Part shown: positions 1 through 7,608 of the stretch, one piece after another
Layout: every line of letters begins with the position of its first letter
Numbering within the stretch: the first letter of the stretch is position 1
NCBI RefSeq assembly: GCF_005576615.1
Contig: NZ_CP040330.1
Coordinates: forward strand, 1,612,001-1,676,000
DNA from: Natrinema versiforme
Lineage (GTDB): Archaea > Halobacteriota > Halobacteria > Halobacteriales > Natrialbaceae
DNA: 64,000 bases
Direction: 5' to 3'
Notes under the pieces: model-generated
Told to the model about the DNA's origin: nothing
Databases searched by the model: none
Seen by the model: only the letters and a program-made list of their open reading frames with translations
Translations under genes and position numbers: made by a program

Positions 1-290
1 TCGATCCGGTCTTTGCCCGCGGGGAGGGTGACGGTGTCGCCGTGGGCCGCGAGCGCGTTCGGCGGCTTGAGAAAGAGCAGCGGTCGGTCGGGGACCTCCG
101 AATCGAGCTCCGCCGCGTGGTCGGCGTAGTTCTTCCCGATACAGACGATTTTCGACGGCTCTGACGGCGGGAGCACGTCGATCTCGTCGTCCTCGAGCGC
201 GTAGCTCTCGTTCGCGAAGTGAACGGTTCCGTTCTCGTACTCGCCGCGACGGACCGCGCCGGCGGGGTCGCGGAATCGGACGTATTTCAC
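1..290 (-). CDS. Fumarylacetoacetate hydrolase family protein (partial, N-terminus only)
   Basis: Only about 96 N-terminal residues lie in the window; the gene runs off the left edge. A GTG start at 290 gives MKYVRFRDPAGAVRRGEY. The FAH-family signature KIVCIGKNYADHA and the following PLLFLKPPNAL are visible. Family members hydrolyse or isomerise 2-oxo acids using a divalent metal, but the metal-binding acidic residues fall outside the window, so no substrate can be proposed. It lies 77 bp behind the TIM-barrel isomerase gene on the same strand and could be the last gene of that operon; co-transcription is inference. Confidence 0.85.
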   Translation of the reverse strand, partial: MKYVRFRDPAGAVRRGEYENGTVHFANESYALEDDEIDVLPPSEPSKIVCIGKNYADHAAELDSEVPDRPLLFLKPPNALAAHGDTVTLPAGKDRI

Positions 291-367
291 GCTCGGTGGA
301 ATGGGTGCAGGGGATAAAAAGCGTTGAGGAGGCGGTTCGCTCGAGGGTGGGTTCGACCGGCGGCGAG

Positions 368-1216
368 CTACAGGTAGCTCTCGAGTTGTGCCATCGCGTC
401 CCGCGCCGCGCGGTCGGGTTCGTCGGGGTAGGTGTAGAGTTCCAGCGTGGCGAACCCGTCGTACCCGATGTCTGCGAGCGCGTCGAAGATCGCCCGGAAG
501 TCGATGTCGCCCTCGCCGGGGATCCGGTGGTAGTGTTTCCCCCGGCGGCCGCCGACGATGTCCTCGAGGTGGATGCCCGTGATGGAGCCGGCACTAGCGC
601 GGATGCTCTCGGGAACGTCCTCGCCGTAGACGGCCGCGTGGCCGATATCGAGGTTGATCCCGAGCGAGTCGCGGCCCATCTCGTCGATCAACTCGAGCGC
701 CTCGCTGGTGTTCTCGATCAGCAGTTCGGGTTCGAACTCGATGCCGACCTCGATGTCGCGGGGGTCGGCGTAGTCGAGGATCTCGTGCAGCGAGTCGCGG
801 AGGTACTCGCGGGCCTCCTCGGGCGGCGTCCCCGGAAGCGGCCGGCCGGTCGCCAGACAGACCGCCGGCGAGCCGACGGCCTCGGCGAGGTCGATCGCCC
901 GCTTCGTGTATTCGACGCGCCACTCGCGGGCCTCGTTGTCCGCCCGAATGACGCTCGGTTCGAAGAAGGCCGACGGCGGCGCGTCGTCGTAGTAGCCCAT
1001 CGCCGTGTTCGCGTTGACGTTCGAGACCGCGAGCCCAGTTTCGGAGATAGCCTCGAGGACGGCCTCGCGGTCGCCGTCGCCGAACTCCGGAAAGTAGGCG
1101 TGGGGGTCGTCGCCGAGCAGTTCGACGCCGGCATAGCCGTGGTCGGCGATCCGGCGAATCGCCGCCGGGAGCGAGTGGCGCGTGTACGCGTTCGTCGAAA
1201 AAGCGAGTTCGACCAT
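368..1216 (-). CDS. TIM-barrel sugar phosphate isomerase/epimerase (EboE-like paralogue 2)
   Basis: A 282-residue protein of the AP-endonuclease-2/xylose-isomerase-like TIM-barrel superfamily. The start MVELAFSTNAY at 1216 is chosen because a GGAG motif lies about 11 nt upstream and because it matches the start of the paralogue at 2266-3096. Probable metal ligands are the Glu of GIEFEPELL, the Asp/His of LDIGHAAVYGE, the His of GIHLED and the Glu of ATLELYTYP. The two proteins share this ligand order and a similar C-terminus (DGFATLELY here, DGFVTVELY there), so they look like a duplicated pair. It is the fourth gene of a minus-strand run TatD - TIM barrel - UbiA - TIM barrel. The family suits isomerisation or epimerisation of a sugar or cyclitol; the substrate is unknown. 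Confidence 0.85.
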   Translation of the reverse strand: MVELAFSTNAYTRHSLPAAIRRIADHGYAGVELLGDDPHAYFPEFGDGDREAVLEAISETGLAVSNVNANTAMGYYDDAPPSAFFEPSVIRADNEAREWRVEYTKRAIDLAEAVGSPAVCLATGRPLPGTPPEEAREYLRDSLHEILDYADPRDIEVGIEFEPELLIENTSEALELIDEMGRDSLGINLDIGHAAVYGEDVPESIRASAGSITGIHLEDIVGGRRGKHYHRIPGEGDIDFRAIFDALADIGYDGFATLELYTYPDEPDRAARDAMAQLESYL

Positions 1217-1283
1217 CGATCTGCGTCTCCTACACCGGAGCGCCACTAATTCGTTGGCCCGTCACACTCGAGGGGCGACCGAA

Positions 1284-2264
1284 CTACGTCACGTCGAACA
1301 CCCGCGAGAGGCCCACCGCCGGGACGAGGAAGACGCCAGCGGCGACCGCCCAACGGAGTCCGGCCGCGGCGGCAAAGGCCGCGTCGAGCAACACCAGTCC
1401 GAGGATACAGGCACCGACCGCTGGCCCGACGGTGCTCGGCACCGGATCGGCGTGTGCGGCTCGCAGGGGCCGGCCGACCCACCAGCAGAACGCGGCGGTA
1501 AACGCGAGGGCGACCGCCGTCTCGAGCCGCGACGGGCCGACAGTCACGAGATACCAGCCGACGGCGAGCACCGCTGCAACGGCACCCGCAGCGGCGACGC
1601 TGACAGCGCCCCGGTTGCCGCCCTCGGTCTCTCGAGCGGCCATGAACGTGACCGCGGCGATGTAGCCGGTGACGACCGCGGGGACGGCGAGCAGTCGGTT
1701 CGGGGACTCGAGGAGCGCGCTCCCGGCGGCGGTCGTCCCGAGGACGACGTTCAGCCCGCGCGTCGCACCCATCGCGAGGAAGCCGGCGGCGGTCCCCTTC
1801 AGGAGTCCGTCGTAGGCGACGATCGCGAGGGCGATCAGTCCGGCGGCAACGGCACCGGGGCCGCCCGCGACGACGCCGGCGAGGGCGACGGCGGCGAGCA
1901 ACAATGCGACCCCGAGCGCGAACGCGGCTCGCCGCGAGACGCGACCGGAGGGGATCGGGCGTTCGGGCCGTTCGCGCGCGTCGATCGGCGCGTCGAACGC
2001 GTCGTTGAGCGTCGTGCCGGCGGCATAGAGGAGGACCGAACAGCCCGCGAGCCCGCCGACCGTACCCGGCTGCGGGTCGGAGCCGACGGCGGCCACGAGC
2101 GCGGCTCCGAGGATCACGTCCGGCGGCGCCGTACAGAGGTTCGGGACGCGGATCAGCGCCGCGTACGCACCGACCGTGGCCCGCAGACCGGCGTCCGTGT
2201 CAGTCTCCTCGAGGGCGTCCGAATCGCCGTTTTCGTCGGCTCCCGACCGGACGCAACCGGCCAC
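1284..2264 (-). CDS. UbiA-family prenyltransferase, EboC-like
   Basis: A 326-residue polytopic membrane protein. The first Asp-rich UbiA motif is N87-D88-x2-D91-x3-D95, followed by ERPERPIPSGRVS, the pattern recalled for EboC-type UbiA proteins. The second conserved region is YDGLLKGTAAGF with MGATRGLNVVLG (residues 151-176). UbiA enzymes move a polyprenyl or geranylgeranyl group onto an acceptor in the membrane using Mg2+. A GTG start at 2264 lies one base after the stop of the upstream TIM-barrel gene, so the two are almost certainly translated from one mRNA. The first ~30 residues are acidic and not membrane-like. The acceptor is unknown; a cyclitol made by the linked INO1 gene is a reasonable guess. 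Confidence 0.87.
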   Translation of the reverse strand: MAGCVRSGADENGDSDALEETDTDAGLRATVGAYAALIRVPNLCTAPPDVILGAALVAAVGSDPQPGTVGGLAGCSVLLYAAGTTLNDAFDAPIDARERPERPIPSGRVSRRAAFALGVALLLAAVALAGVVAGGPGAVAAGLIALAIVAYDGLLKGTAAGFLAMGATRGLNVVLGTTAAGSALLESPNRLLAVPAVVTGYIAAVTFMAARETEGGNRGAVSVAAAGAVAAVLAVGWYLVTVGPSRLETAVALAFTAAFCWWVGRPLRAAHADPVPSTVGPAVGACILGLVLLDAAFAAAAGLRWAVAAGVFLVPAVGLSRVFDVT

Positions 2265-2265
2265 C

Positions 2266-3096
2266 CTACGCCCACCCGTGTTCCTCGAGGTAGGCCATCG
2301 CCTCCTGTGCGGTCTCGATCGCCGTCTCCTCGTAGGGGTAGAGTTCGACGGTGACGAACCCGTCGTAGCCCCGATCCTCGAGTTCGGCGAGAAAGCCGTC
2401 GATGTCCATCGCCCCGTCGCCGAGTTGCGTGTGTTCGTGGGTCCGGTCGGCCGGGATGTCCTCGAGGTGGTAGTGTTCCGTGTGCTCCCAGAGGGGTTCG
2501 ACTAGCTCGGCCGGGTCCTCGCCGACCGAGTAGAAGTGACCGGCATCGAAGTTACACTTCACGCTCGGCGAGTCGACCCGCTCGAGGAGTTCGAGGAACT
2601 CCTCGCCGGTCTCGATCAGCAGGTCGGGTTCGGGTTCGACGAGCAGGTCGACGCCGAGTTCCTCGGCTTTCGGGATGACTTGCTCGAGACTGTCGACGAA
2701 GGTATCCAGTGCCCACTCCCGCGATTTCCCGTCGGGGATCGGCCCGCCGGGTTCGATCGAGATGTAGTCGTGGCCGAGGTCGGCCGCGGTCTCGAGCGCC
2801 GCGAGGGTGTAGTCGATCCGTCGCTGCCGGTACTCCTCGTCGGGTTCGATGTAGGAGGGGTGGTGAAAGCCCTCGATCGCGGTCAGCATGAACGCGTTGG
2901 CGTTGCTGATGGCGATCCCGTGTCGCTCGAGGACCTCGGTGACGCGCTCGCGTTCCTCGTCGGTGGCATCGGGCGGATACAGGTGCGGTTCGTCGAGCAG
3001 GATTTCGACGCCGTCGTAGCCCGCGTCGGCGATCGACTCGATGGCGTCCTCGAGTTGGTACTCCCGGAACGCGTTGGTGGAGAAGCCAAACCGCAT
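2266..3096 (-). CDS. TIM-barrel sugar phosphate isomerase/epimerase (EboE-like paralogue 1)
   Basis: 276 residues, MRFGFSTNAFREYQLEDAI at the start, same superfamily as the protein at 368-1216. Probable metal ligands are Glu in LLVEPEPDLLIE, Asp/His in NFDAGHFYSVGE, His in HYHLEDIPADRTHEHTQLGD and the C-terminal Glu in FVTVELYPYEE. The region after the His ligand carries extra histidines (RTHEH) that the paralogue lacks, so the two copies may use different substrates. The ATG lies 2 bases after the TatD stop and the gene ends 1 base before the UbiA start, a tight operon. In characterised ebo clusters the gene of this family is eboE; the reaction is not known. Confidence 0.86.
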   Translation of the reverse strand: MRFGFSTNAFREYQLEDAIESIADAGYDGVEILLDEPHLYPPDATDEERERVTEVLERHGIAISNANAFMLTAIEGFHHPSYIEPDEEYRQRRIDYTLAALETAADLGHDYISIEPGGPIPDGKSREWALDTFVDSLEQVIPKAEELGVDLLVEPEPDLLIETGEEFLELLERVDSPSVKCNFDAGHFYSVGEDPAELVEPLWEHTEHYHLEDIPADRTHEHTQLGDGAMDIDGFLAELEDRGYDGFVTVELYPYEETAIETAQEAMAYLEEHGWA

Positions 3097-3098
3097 CG

Positions 3099-3899
3099 TC
3101 AGGCCTCGTAGTCGAAGTTCGGCGACTGGTCGAAGAACTCGTAGGGGTTCTCGAAGACGACTTTCCGCACGTCCTCGCGGTCCCAGCCCCGGTCGAGCAT
3201 CATGTCGCGGGCCTTCGGCACCGCCAGCGGGTCCGAGGGATCCCAGTCCGCCGCGCTGTTGAAGATCATGTTATCGGTGCCGTACTCCTCGAGCAGGTCG
3301 ATCGCCGACTCGGCCTCGATCTTGCCGGGGTAGAGCGTGAAGCCGATCCAGCAGTCCGTTCGCGTCGAAATATCGATCGTGTTCTCGGTGTTGTGATCGA
3401 TGATGATTCGCTCTTGGGTGACTCCCATCTCCTCGATGATCTCGACGATGCGCTCGGTCCCCGACGGCTTGTCCGTGTGGGGCGTGTGGATGATGACGGG
3501 AAGCTCGCGGTCCTCCGCGATCTCGAGCTGGCGGCGGAACGCCCACTCCTCGTCGTCGGTGACCTGATCGAAGCCGATCTCGCCGACGCCGACGACGGGG
3601 TCGCGGTCGAGATACTCCGGAATCCGGTCGACGACTTCCTCGGCCATCTCGCGGTAGTTGGCTTCCTTGGGCTCTAAGCCGATCGTGACGTAGTGGTCCA
3701 TGCCGGCGGCCCGCTCGGCGCGGTCGGTCTCGTGTTCGATAATCTGCTCGAAGTAATCGAAGAACGACCCCGCGTTGTGTTTGTCCTGACCGCTCCAGAA
3801 GGCGGGCTCGATACAGCACTCGATACCGGCCCGTCGCGCTCGCCGGTAGTCGTCGGCCGAGCGCGATACCATATGCATGTGAGGATCGATAATCCGCAT
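3099..3899 (-). CDS. TatD-family metal-dependent hydrolase, EboB-like
   Basis: 266 residues of the amidohydrolase superfamily. Metal-binding elements appear in the expected order: HxH in IIDPHMHM near the N-terminus, Glu in VVGVGEIGFD, His in IIHTPHTDK, His in IIIDHNTENT, and Asp in NSAADWDPSD. Classical TatD proteins are nucleases, but the ebo-cluster relative (EboB) is thought to act on a small molecule. This is the first gene of the minus-strand operon, and the 301-bp gap upstream separates it from the divergent INO1 gene. The assignment to EboB rather than a generic TatD rests on the neighbouring UbiA, TIM-barrel and phosphodiesterase genes. Confidence 0.85.
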   Translation of the reverse strand: MRIIDPHMHMVSRSADDYRRARRAGIECCIEPAFWSGQDKHNAGSFFDYFEQIIEHETDRAERAAGMDHYVTIGLEPKEANYREMAEEVVDRIPEYLDRDPVVGVGEIGFDQVTDDEEWAFRRQLEIAEDRELPVIIHTPHTDKPSGTERIVEIIEEMGVTQERIIIDHNTENTIDISTRTDCWIGFTLYPGKIEAESAIDLLEEYGTDNMIFNSAADWDPSDPLAVPKARDMMLDRGWDREDVRKVVFENPYEFFDQSPNFDYEA

Positions 3900-4200
3900 A
3901 CCGGCCGTGCCACGAGCGACCGGTTTGGTGCTGTGATCGTTCGATCGGCAAACGCGAGGTTGAAAACGGCGAATCAGTCACTTCCGACGGCGGAATACGG
4001 CGTTACGAGCGACCAACTCCGTATTACTCCTGCTACGCGAGTCATAACGAAAGCCGTTCGGACCCCACCATCGCGGGAATGACCCGACGCGAACGAACGA
4101 CGGCAGTGGCGTATCCGCCGCGGATCGGCCCCGACACCGAGGGCGGCCGAAACGCGTCGACAGTCCGGATCGAACGGCCGTCGGGAGGGGATGAGACCCG
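3900..4200. other. Divergent intergenic region between the two arms of the ebo-like cluster
   Basis: 301 bp between the divergent starts of the TatD-like gene (3899) and INO1 (4201), so it must hold promoters for both arms. No confident TATA box or operator was picked out by eye. A GGAGG at 4184-4188 lies 12 nt before the INO1 ATG and is a plausible Shine-Dalgarno site, which argues for a leadered INO1 transcript. No coding frame here looks real. Confidence 0.55.
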
Positions 4201-5421
4201 ATGACCGACAGGCGAGAGCAACCGGCCGACGGCGCAGACCGAACGGGCGTCTGGCTCGTCGGTGCACGCGGCAACGTCGCGACGATGTCGATCGTCGGTG
4301 CCCGCGCGATCGCTCGCGGACTGACTGGGACGACCGGAATGGTCACGGAACGCGAGCCGGTCGCGAGTCTCGACCTGCCGCCGGTCGACGGGCTCGTCTT
4401 CGGCGGCCACGACATCGCTCCGGAGTCGCTCGTCGCCCAAGCCGAACGCCAGCGCGACCGGAACGGCGTCCCCGACGCCGAGACGCTCGCCGCCGTCCGG
4501 GACGATCTGGCCGAGATCGACGACCGGATCGAGGTCGGGACGGCGGTCAACTGCGGCGCGGCCGTCTCCGAGGACAGCGAACGACTGGACGAGAGCCTCG
4601 CCGTCCGGGACGTCGTCGATCAGATCCGGGACGACTACGAGACGTTCCGCGAGCGCCACGACCTCGAGCGATTGGTCGTCGTCAACGTCGCCTCGACCGA
4701 ACCCGAACTGGCGGCACCCGAGCGGTACGACACCCGCGACGCCCTCGAACGGGCGATCGACGAGGACGACCGCGACCTGCCGGCGAGCGTGCTCTATACC
4801 TACGCCGCGATCGATGGCGGCCACCCGTTCGTCAACTTCACGCCGAGTACGGGCAACACGCTCGGCGGGATCCGCGAACTCGCGACCGCGAAGGATGTCC
4901 CTCACATGGGTCGCGACGCCAAGACCGGCGAGACGCTCGTCAAGTCCGCGCTCGCCCCGATGTTCGCCGGGCGAAACCTGCAGGTGATGAGCTGGGAGGG
5001 CCACAATATCCTCGGCAACAAGGACGGACTCGTGCTCGAGGACGAGGAAAACGCCGCCGGCAAACTCTCGAGCAAGGGTGACGTGCTCGACTCGATCCTC
5101 CCCGACATCGGCCACAATCGGGTCCGGATCGACTACACGCCCTCGCTGGCCGACTGGAAGACGGCGTGGGACTACATTCACTTCGAGGGCTTCCTCGACA
5201 CGGAGATGACAATGCAGTTCACGTGGGAGGGGTCGGACTCCGCGCTGGCCGCGCCGCTGGTCCTCGATCTGGTACGACTGGTCGCCCACGCCGACGAACA
5301 CGGGAACGGGGGGCTCCAGCCCCAGCTCGCGTCCTTTTTCAAGGCCCCCATCGGGGTCGACGAACACGACTTCTCCCGCCAACTGGACCGTCTGTACGAC
5401 TACGCCGAGCAGCATCGCTGA
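4201..5421 (+). CDS. Inositol-3-phosphate synthase (INO1 family)
   Basis: 406 residues. The N-terminal Rossmann motif is VWLVGARGNVAT (residues about 17-28). Later signature segments are NFTPSTGNT, the Lys-rich active-site stretch KTGETLVKSALAPMFAGR and SWEGHNILGNKDGLVL, all hallmarks of myo-inositol-1(3)-phosphate synthase. The enzyme cyclises glucose 6-phosphate to inositol phosphate with catalytic NAD+. The ATG at 4201 is preceded by GGAGG. It is divergent from the TatD/TIM-barrel/UbiA operon and followed 55 bp later by a phosphodiesterase/phosphatase that could dephosphorylate its product. In canonical ebo clusters the carbocycle-forming position is held by a dehydroquinate-synthase-like EboD; INO1 may play that part here (inference). 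Confidence 0.93.
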   Translation: MTDRREQPADGADRTGVWLVGARGNVATMSIVGARAIARGLTGTTGMVTEREPVASLDLPPVDGLVFGGHDIAPESLVAQAERQRDRNGVPDAETLAAVRDDLAEIDDRIEVGTAVNCGAAVSEDSERLDESLAVRDVVDQIRDDYETFRERHDLERLVVVNVASTEPELAAPERYDTRDALERAIDEDDRDLPASVLYTYAAIDGGHPFVNFTPSTGNTLGGIRELATAKDVPHMGRDAKTGETLVKSALAPMFAGRNLQVMSWEGHNILGNKDGLVLEDEENAAGKLSSKGDVLDSILPDIGHNRVRIDYTPSLADWKTAWDYIHFEGFLDTEMTMQFTWEGSDSALAAPLVLDLVRLVAHADEHGNGGLQPQLASFFKAPIGVDEHDFSRQLDRLYDYAEQHR

Positions 5422-5476
5422 TGCGTCTGACTACCCCGTTCGACCGCACGACTGCGATGTCTGATACCCAGAACCA

Positions 5477-6865
5477 ATGACAGACCCCACCATCGCCGAG
5501 ACGACCGACAGTGCAGACCGCGTGATCGTCCTCGATGTCGTCGGCCTCCAGCCACAGCACATCGACGCCGACCGAACGCCGACCCTCGAGTCACACTTCC
5601 CGTCCGACTCAGTGACCGACCTCCGGCCGCCGTTCCCCGCGGTGACGGTGCCGGCCCAGACGACGCTGGCAACCGGGCGCGGTCCCGCCGAGCACGGCGA
5701 CGTCTCGAGCGGCGAGTACGACCGCGAGCGCCAGACGGCCGCGTTCTGGGAGCGCGACCGCGACGGCCGCGATCGCATCTGGGAGACGGCCAGCGAGGCG
5801 GGACTGACCACCGGCGTCCTGAACTTCCAGCACCTGATCGGAACGAGCGCCGACATCGCGCTCACCCCCTCGCCGATCGAGGACGAGGACAACAATATGC
5901 TCGAGATGAACTGCTGGACCAACCCCAACGGCTTCTACGACGACCTCCGGGACGACCTGGACCACTTCCCGCTGCACAACTACTGGGGTCCCGGCGCGAA
6001 CGAGGAGGGGAGCCGCTGGATCCTCTCGGCCGCGAGCGAGGCGATCGAGCGCTTCGATCCCGACCTGCTCTGGGTCTACGTCCCGCATCTGGATTACGTC
6101 GGCCAGAGCAACGGCCCCGGGAGCAACGCCTTCGACGAGGAACTCGCGGTCGTCGACGACCTCCTCGCGGACTTCCTCACCGACCTGTCCGAAACCGACC
6201 GCTGGGACGAGACCCTGCTCACCCTCGTCAGCGAGTACGGCTTTCACGACGTGGACCGACCAGTGTTTCCCAACCGCGCACTCCGCGAGGCCGGGCTGCT
6301 CGAGACGGGAGGAGACGGCGACGTCGACATCCCCGGATCGGACGCGTTCGCCATGGTCGACCACCAGATCGCACACGTCTACGCCGACCCGGACGCGGTC
6401 GCCGACGCCCGCGACGCGCTCGCCGATCTCGAGGGCGTCGATGCCGTCCTCGAGGAGTCGGGCAAGGGGGAGTACGGCATCGATCACCTCAACGCGGGCG
6501 AACTCGTCCTCGTGGCGGATCGGGACGCGTGGTTCCAGTACTACTGGTGGGACGACCGCGCGGCCGCGCCCCCGTACGCGACCGACATGGACATCCACAA
6601 GAAACCGGGCTTCGACCCCTGCGAACTCTTCTTCGGCGACGAGGGACTCGTCTCGCTCGACGCCGCGCAGGTCAGCGGCTCCCACGGCCGCGTCGACGAG
6701 TCCGCGCTCGGCACGTTCGGTCTCGGCGGCCCGGCCGCGCCCGCGCTCGAGGGCGACGAGCCGGTCGACGCGACCGACGTGACCCCGACGATCGCGGATC
6801 TGCTCGGGCTCGAGGGTGAGCTCTCGATGGCCTTCGAGGGCACGTCGCTTCGTCAGGAAGACTGA
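5477..6865 (+). CDS. Alkaline phosphatase / nucleotide pyrophosphatase family protein, EboF-like
   Basis: 462 residues of the type I phosphodiesterase/nucleotide pyrophosphatase branch of the alkaline phosphatase superfamily. Visible elements are the N-terminal metal Asp in VIVLDVVGLQ, the nucleophile region FPAVTVPAQTTLATG (Thr), VPHLDYVGQSN with Asp/His-type ligands, the SEYGFHDVDRP motif, and a late His in SGSHGRVDES. No signal peptide is seen, so it should act in the cytoplasm. It is 55 bp after INO1 on the same strand. In ebo clusters the homologue is EboF. A role in releasing phosphate from an inositol phosphate or a nucleotide-activated intermediate is inference. Confidence 0.87.
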   Translation: MTDPTIAETTDSADRVIVLDVVGLQPQHIDADRTPTLESHFPSDSVTDLRPPFPAVTVPAQTTLATGRGPAEHGDVSSGEYDRERQTAAFWERDRDGRDRIWETASEAGLTTGVLNFQHLIGTSADIALTPSPIEDEDNNMLEMNCWTNPNGFYDDLRDDLDHFPLHNYWGPGANEEGSRWILSAASEAIERFDPDLLWVYVPHLDYVGQSNGPGSNAFDEELAVVDDLLADFLTDLSETDRWDETLLTLVSEYGFHDVDRPVFPNRALREAGLLETGGDGDVDIPGSDAFAMVDHQIAHVYADPDAVADARDALADLEGVDAVLEESGKGEYGIDHLNAGELVLVADRDAWFQYYWWDDRAAAPPYATDMDIHKKPGFDPCELFFGDEGLVSLDAAQVSGSHGRVDESALGTFGLGGPAAPALEGDEPVDATDVTPTIADLLGLEGELSMAFEGTSLRQED

Positions 6866-7068
6866 CCGTTGGGGTTGGCGGGCGTTCTCGAGGCGACGAC
6901 AGTGTTTGTTGTCGGCAGAATAAGGGTTGCAGCGTGCGTGATGTGATGCCACTGCCGCCGCGGAACGGAACGCTTTTCATTAGCCCTCAGCAAGAAAGAG
7001 TTGCGAGACGCGCACCGTTGGCGAGACGGACGAAGTCCGTCGAGGCGCGGCGCGTGAACGCAGTGAAC

Positions 7069-7143
7069 GCTCCGTTGGTGTAGTCCGGCCAATCATTTCG
7101 GCCTTTCGAGCCGATGACCTGGGTTCAAATCCCAGACGGAGCA
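7069..7143 (+). tRNA. tRNA-Glu (UUC)
   Basis: A 75-nt cloverleaf: acceptor GCTCCGT (7069-7075) pairs with ACGGAGC (7136-7142), with A7143 as discriminator. The anticodon stem TCGGC/GCCGA encloses the loop CTTTCGA, with anticodon TTC at 7105-7107. The T arm is CTGGG-TTCAAAT-CCCAG. No CCA is encoded and no intron is seen. The DNA just downstream has several broken copies of its 3' half, suggesting it has served as an integration site. Confidence 0.96.
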
Positions 7144-7184
7144 CTCTTCTGAGGAACGACGTGACGAAGAAGGAAGCGCACGCT

Positions 7185-7196
7185 CTGGGATTTGAA
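7185..7196 (-). repeat. Inverted fragment of the tRNA-Glu T arm
   Basis: CTGGGATTTGAA is the reverse complement of the T-arm sequence TTCAAATCCCAG found in the tRNA gene 60 bp upstream. It sits between the gene and the first direct remnant, adding to the impression of a rearranged integration site. Confidence 0.6.
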
Positions 7197-7231
7197 TGAG
7201 AGAAACGCGAGCATCGCGAGCGTTTCGCGTG

Positions 7232-7256
7232 GTTCAAATCCCAGACGAGCATTCTT
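7232..7256 (+). repeat. Remnant copy 1 of the tRNA-Glu 3' end
   Basis: Begins GTTCAAATCCCAGACG and continues AGCATTCTT, matching the T arm and acceptor 3' strand of tRNA-Glu with one missing base (ACGAGC instead of ACGGAGC). It has no matching 5' half and cannot fold as a tRNA. It is best read as a duplicated attachment-type sequence. Confidence 0.7.
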
Positions 7257-7350
7257 CGGCGAACAAACTCGTGAGCCGAAACTGCGGCTCCGGTAATTTG
7301 AATTAGACGAGTCGCAGCACCGAGCGTCGCGAGGTGATCGTCTCGGCGTA

Positions 7351-7390
7351 GTTCAAATCCCAGACGGAGAATCCCAGACGAAGCACTTCT
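7351..7390 (+). repeat. Remnant copies 2 and 3 of the tRNA-Glu 3' end
   Basis: GTTCAAATCCCAGACGGAG at 7351-7369 is a perfect copy of the tRNA T-arm and acceptor strand. It is followed at once by a shorter second copy, AATCCCAGACGAAGCAC. Together with the copy at 7232 this makes three direct remnants within 250 bp of the intact gene. Confidence 0.7.
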
Positions 7391-7526
7391 ACGGCGGTTT
7401 TCGGATAATTCGAGCTTGATCCCTATCGGCCGGTGAGCGCAAACGGATCAATTTCTGCCGGTGTAAGGGTGGAGTCGGTACGTGGTTTTTAGTGGCTTCT
7501 GCGGATTCAACAGAGTCGGGATTTCG

Positions 7527-7535
7527 GATGTCAAG
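7527..7535. repeat. Left 9-bp target-site duplication of the transposon
   Basis: GATGTCAAG lies directly outside the left inverted repeat and is found again directly outside the right inverted repeat at 9486-9494. The bases beyond the two copies differ, so the duplication is exactly 9 bp. This implies transposition rather than chance. Confidence 0.88.
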
Positions 7536-7550
7536 GGCCTTGTTTAGACG
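7536..7550 (+). repeat. Left terminal inverted repeat
   Basis: GGCCTTGTTTAGACG, exact reverse complement of 9471-9485. Marks the left end of the transposable element. Confidence 0.88.
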
Positions 7551-7608
7551 CTGGAGAGGAAGACTCACTCCGGCAAACTAACCACCACCAGAGCCGGAAC
7601 CGAGTAGT

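Noticed and set aside
7232-7390. Extra tRNA genes after tRNA-Glu
   Set aside because: Only T-arm and acceptor 3' strand are present; no D arm or anticodon arm, so they are remnants.
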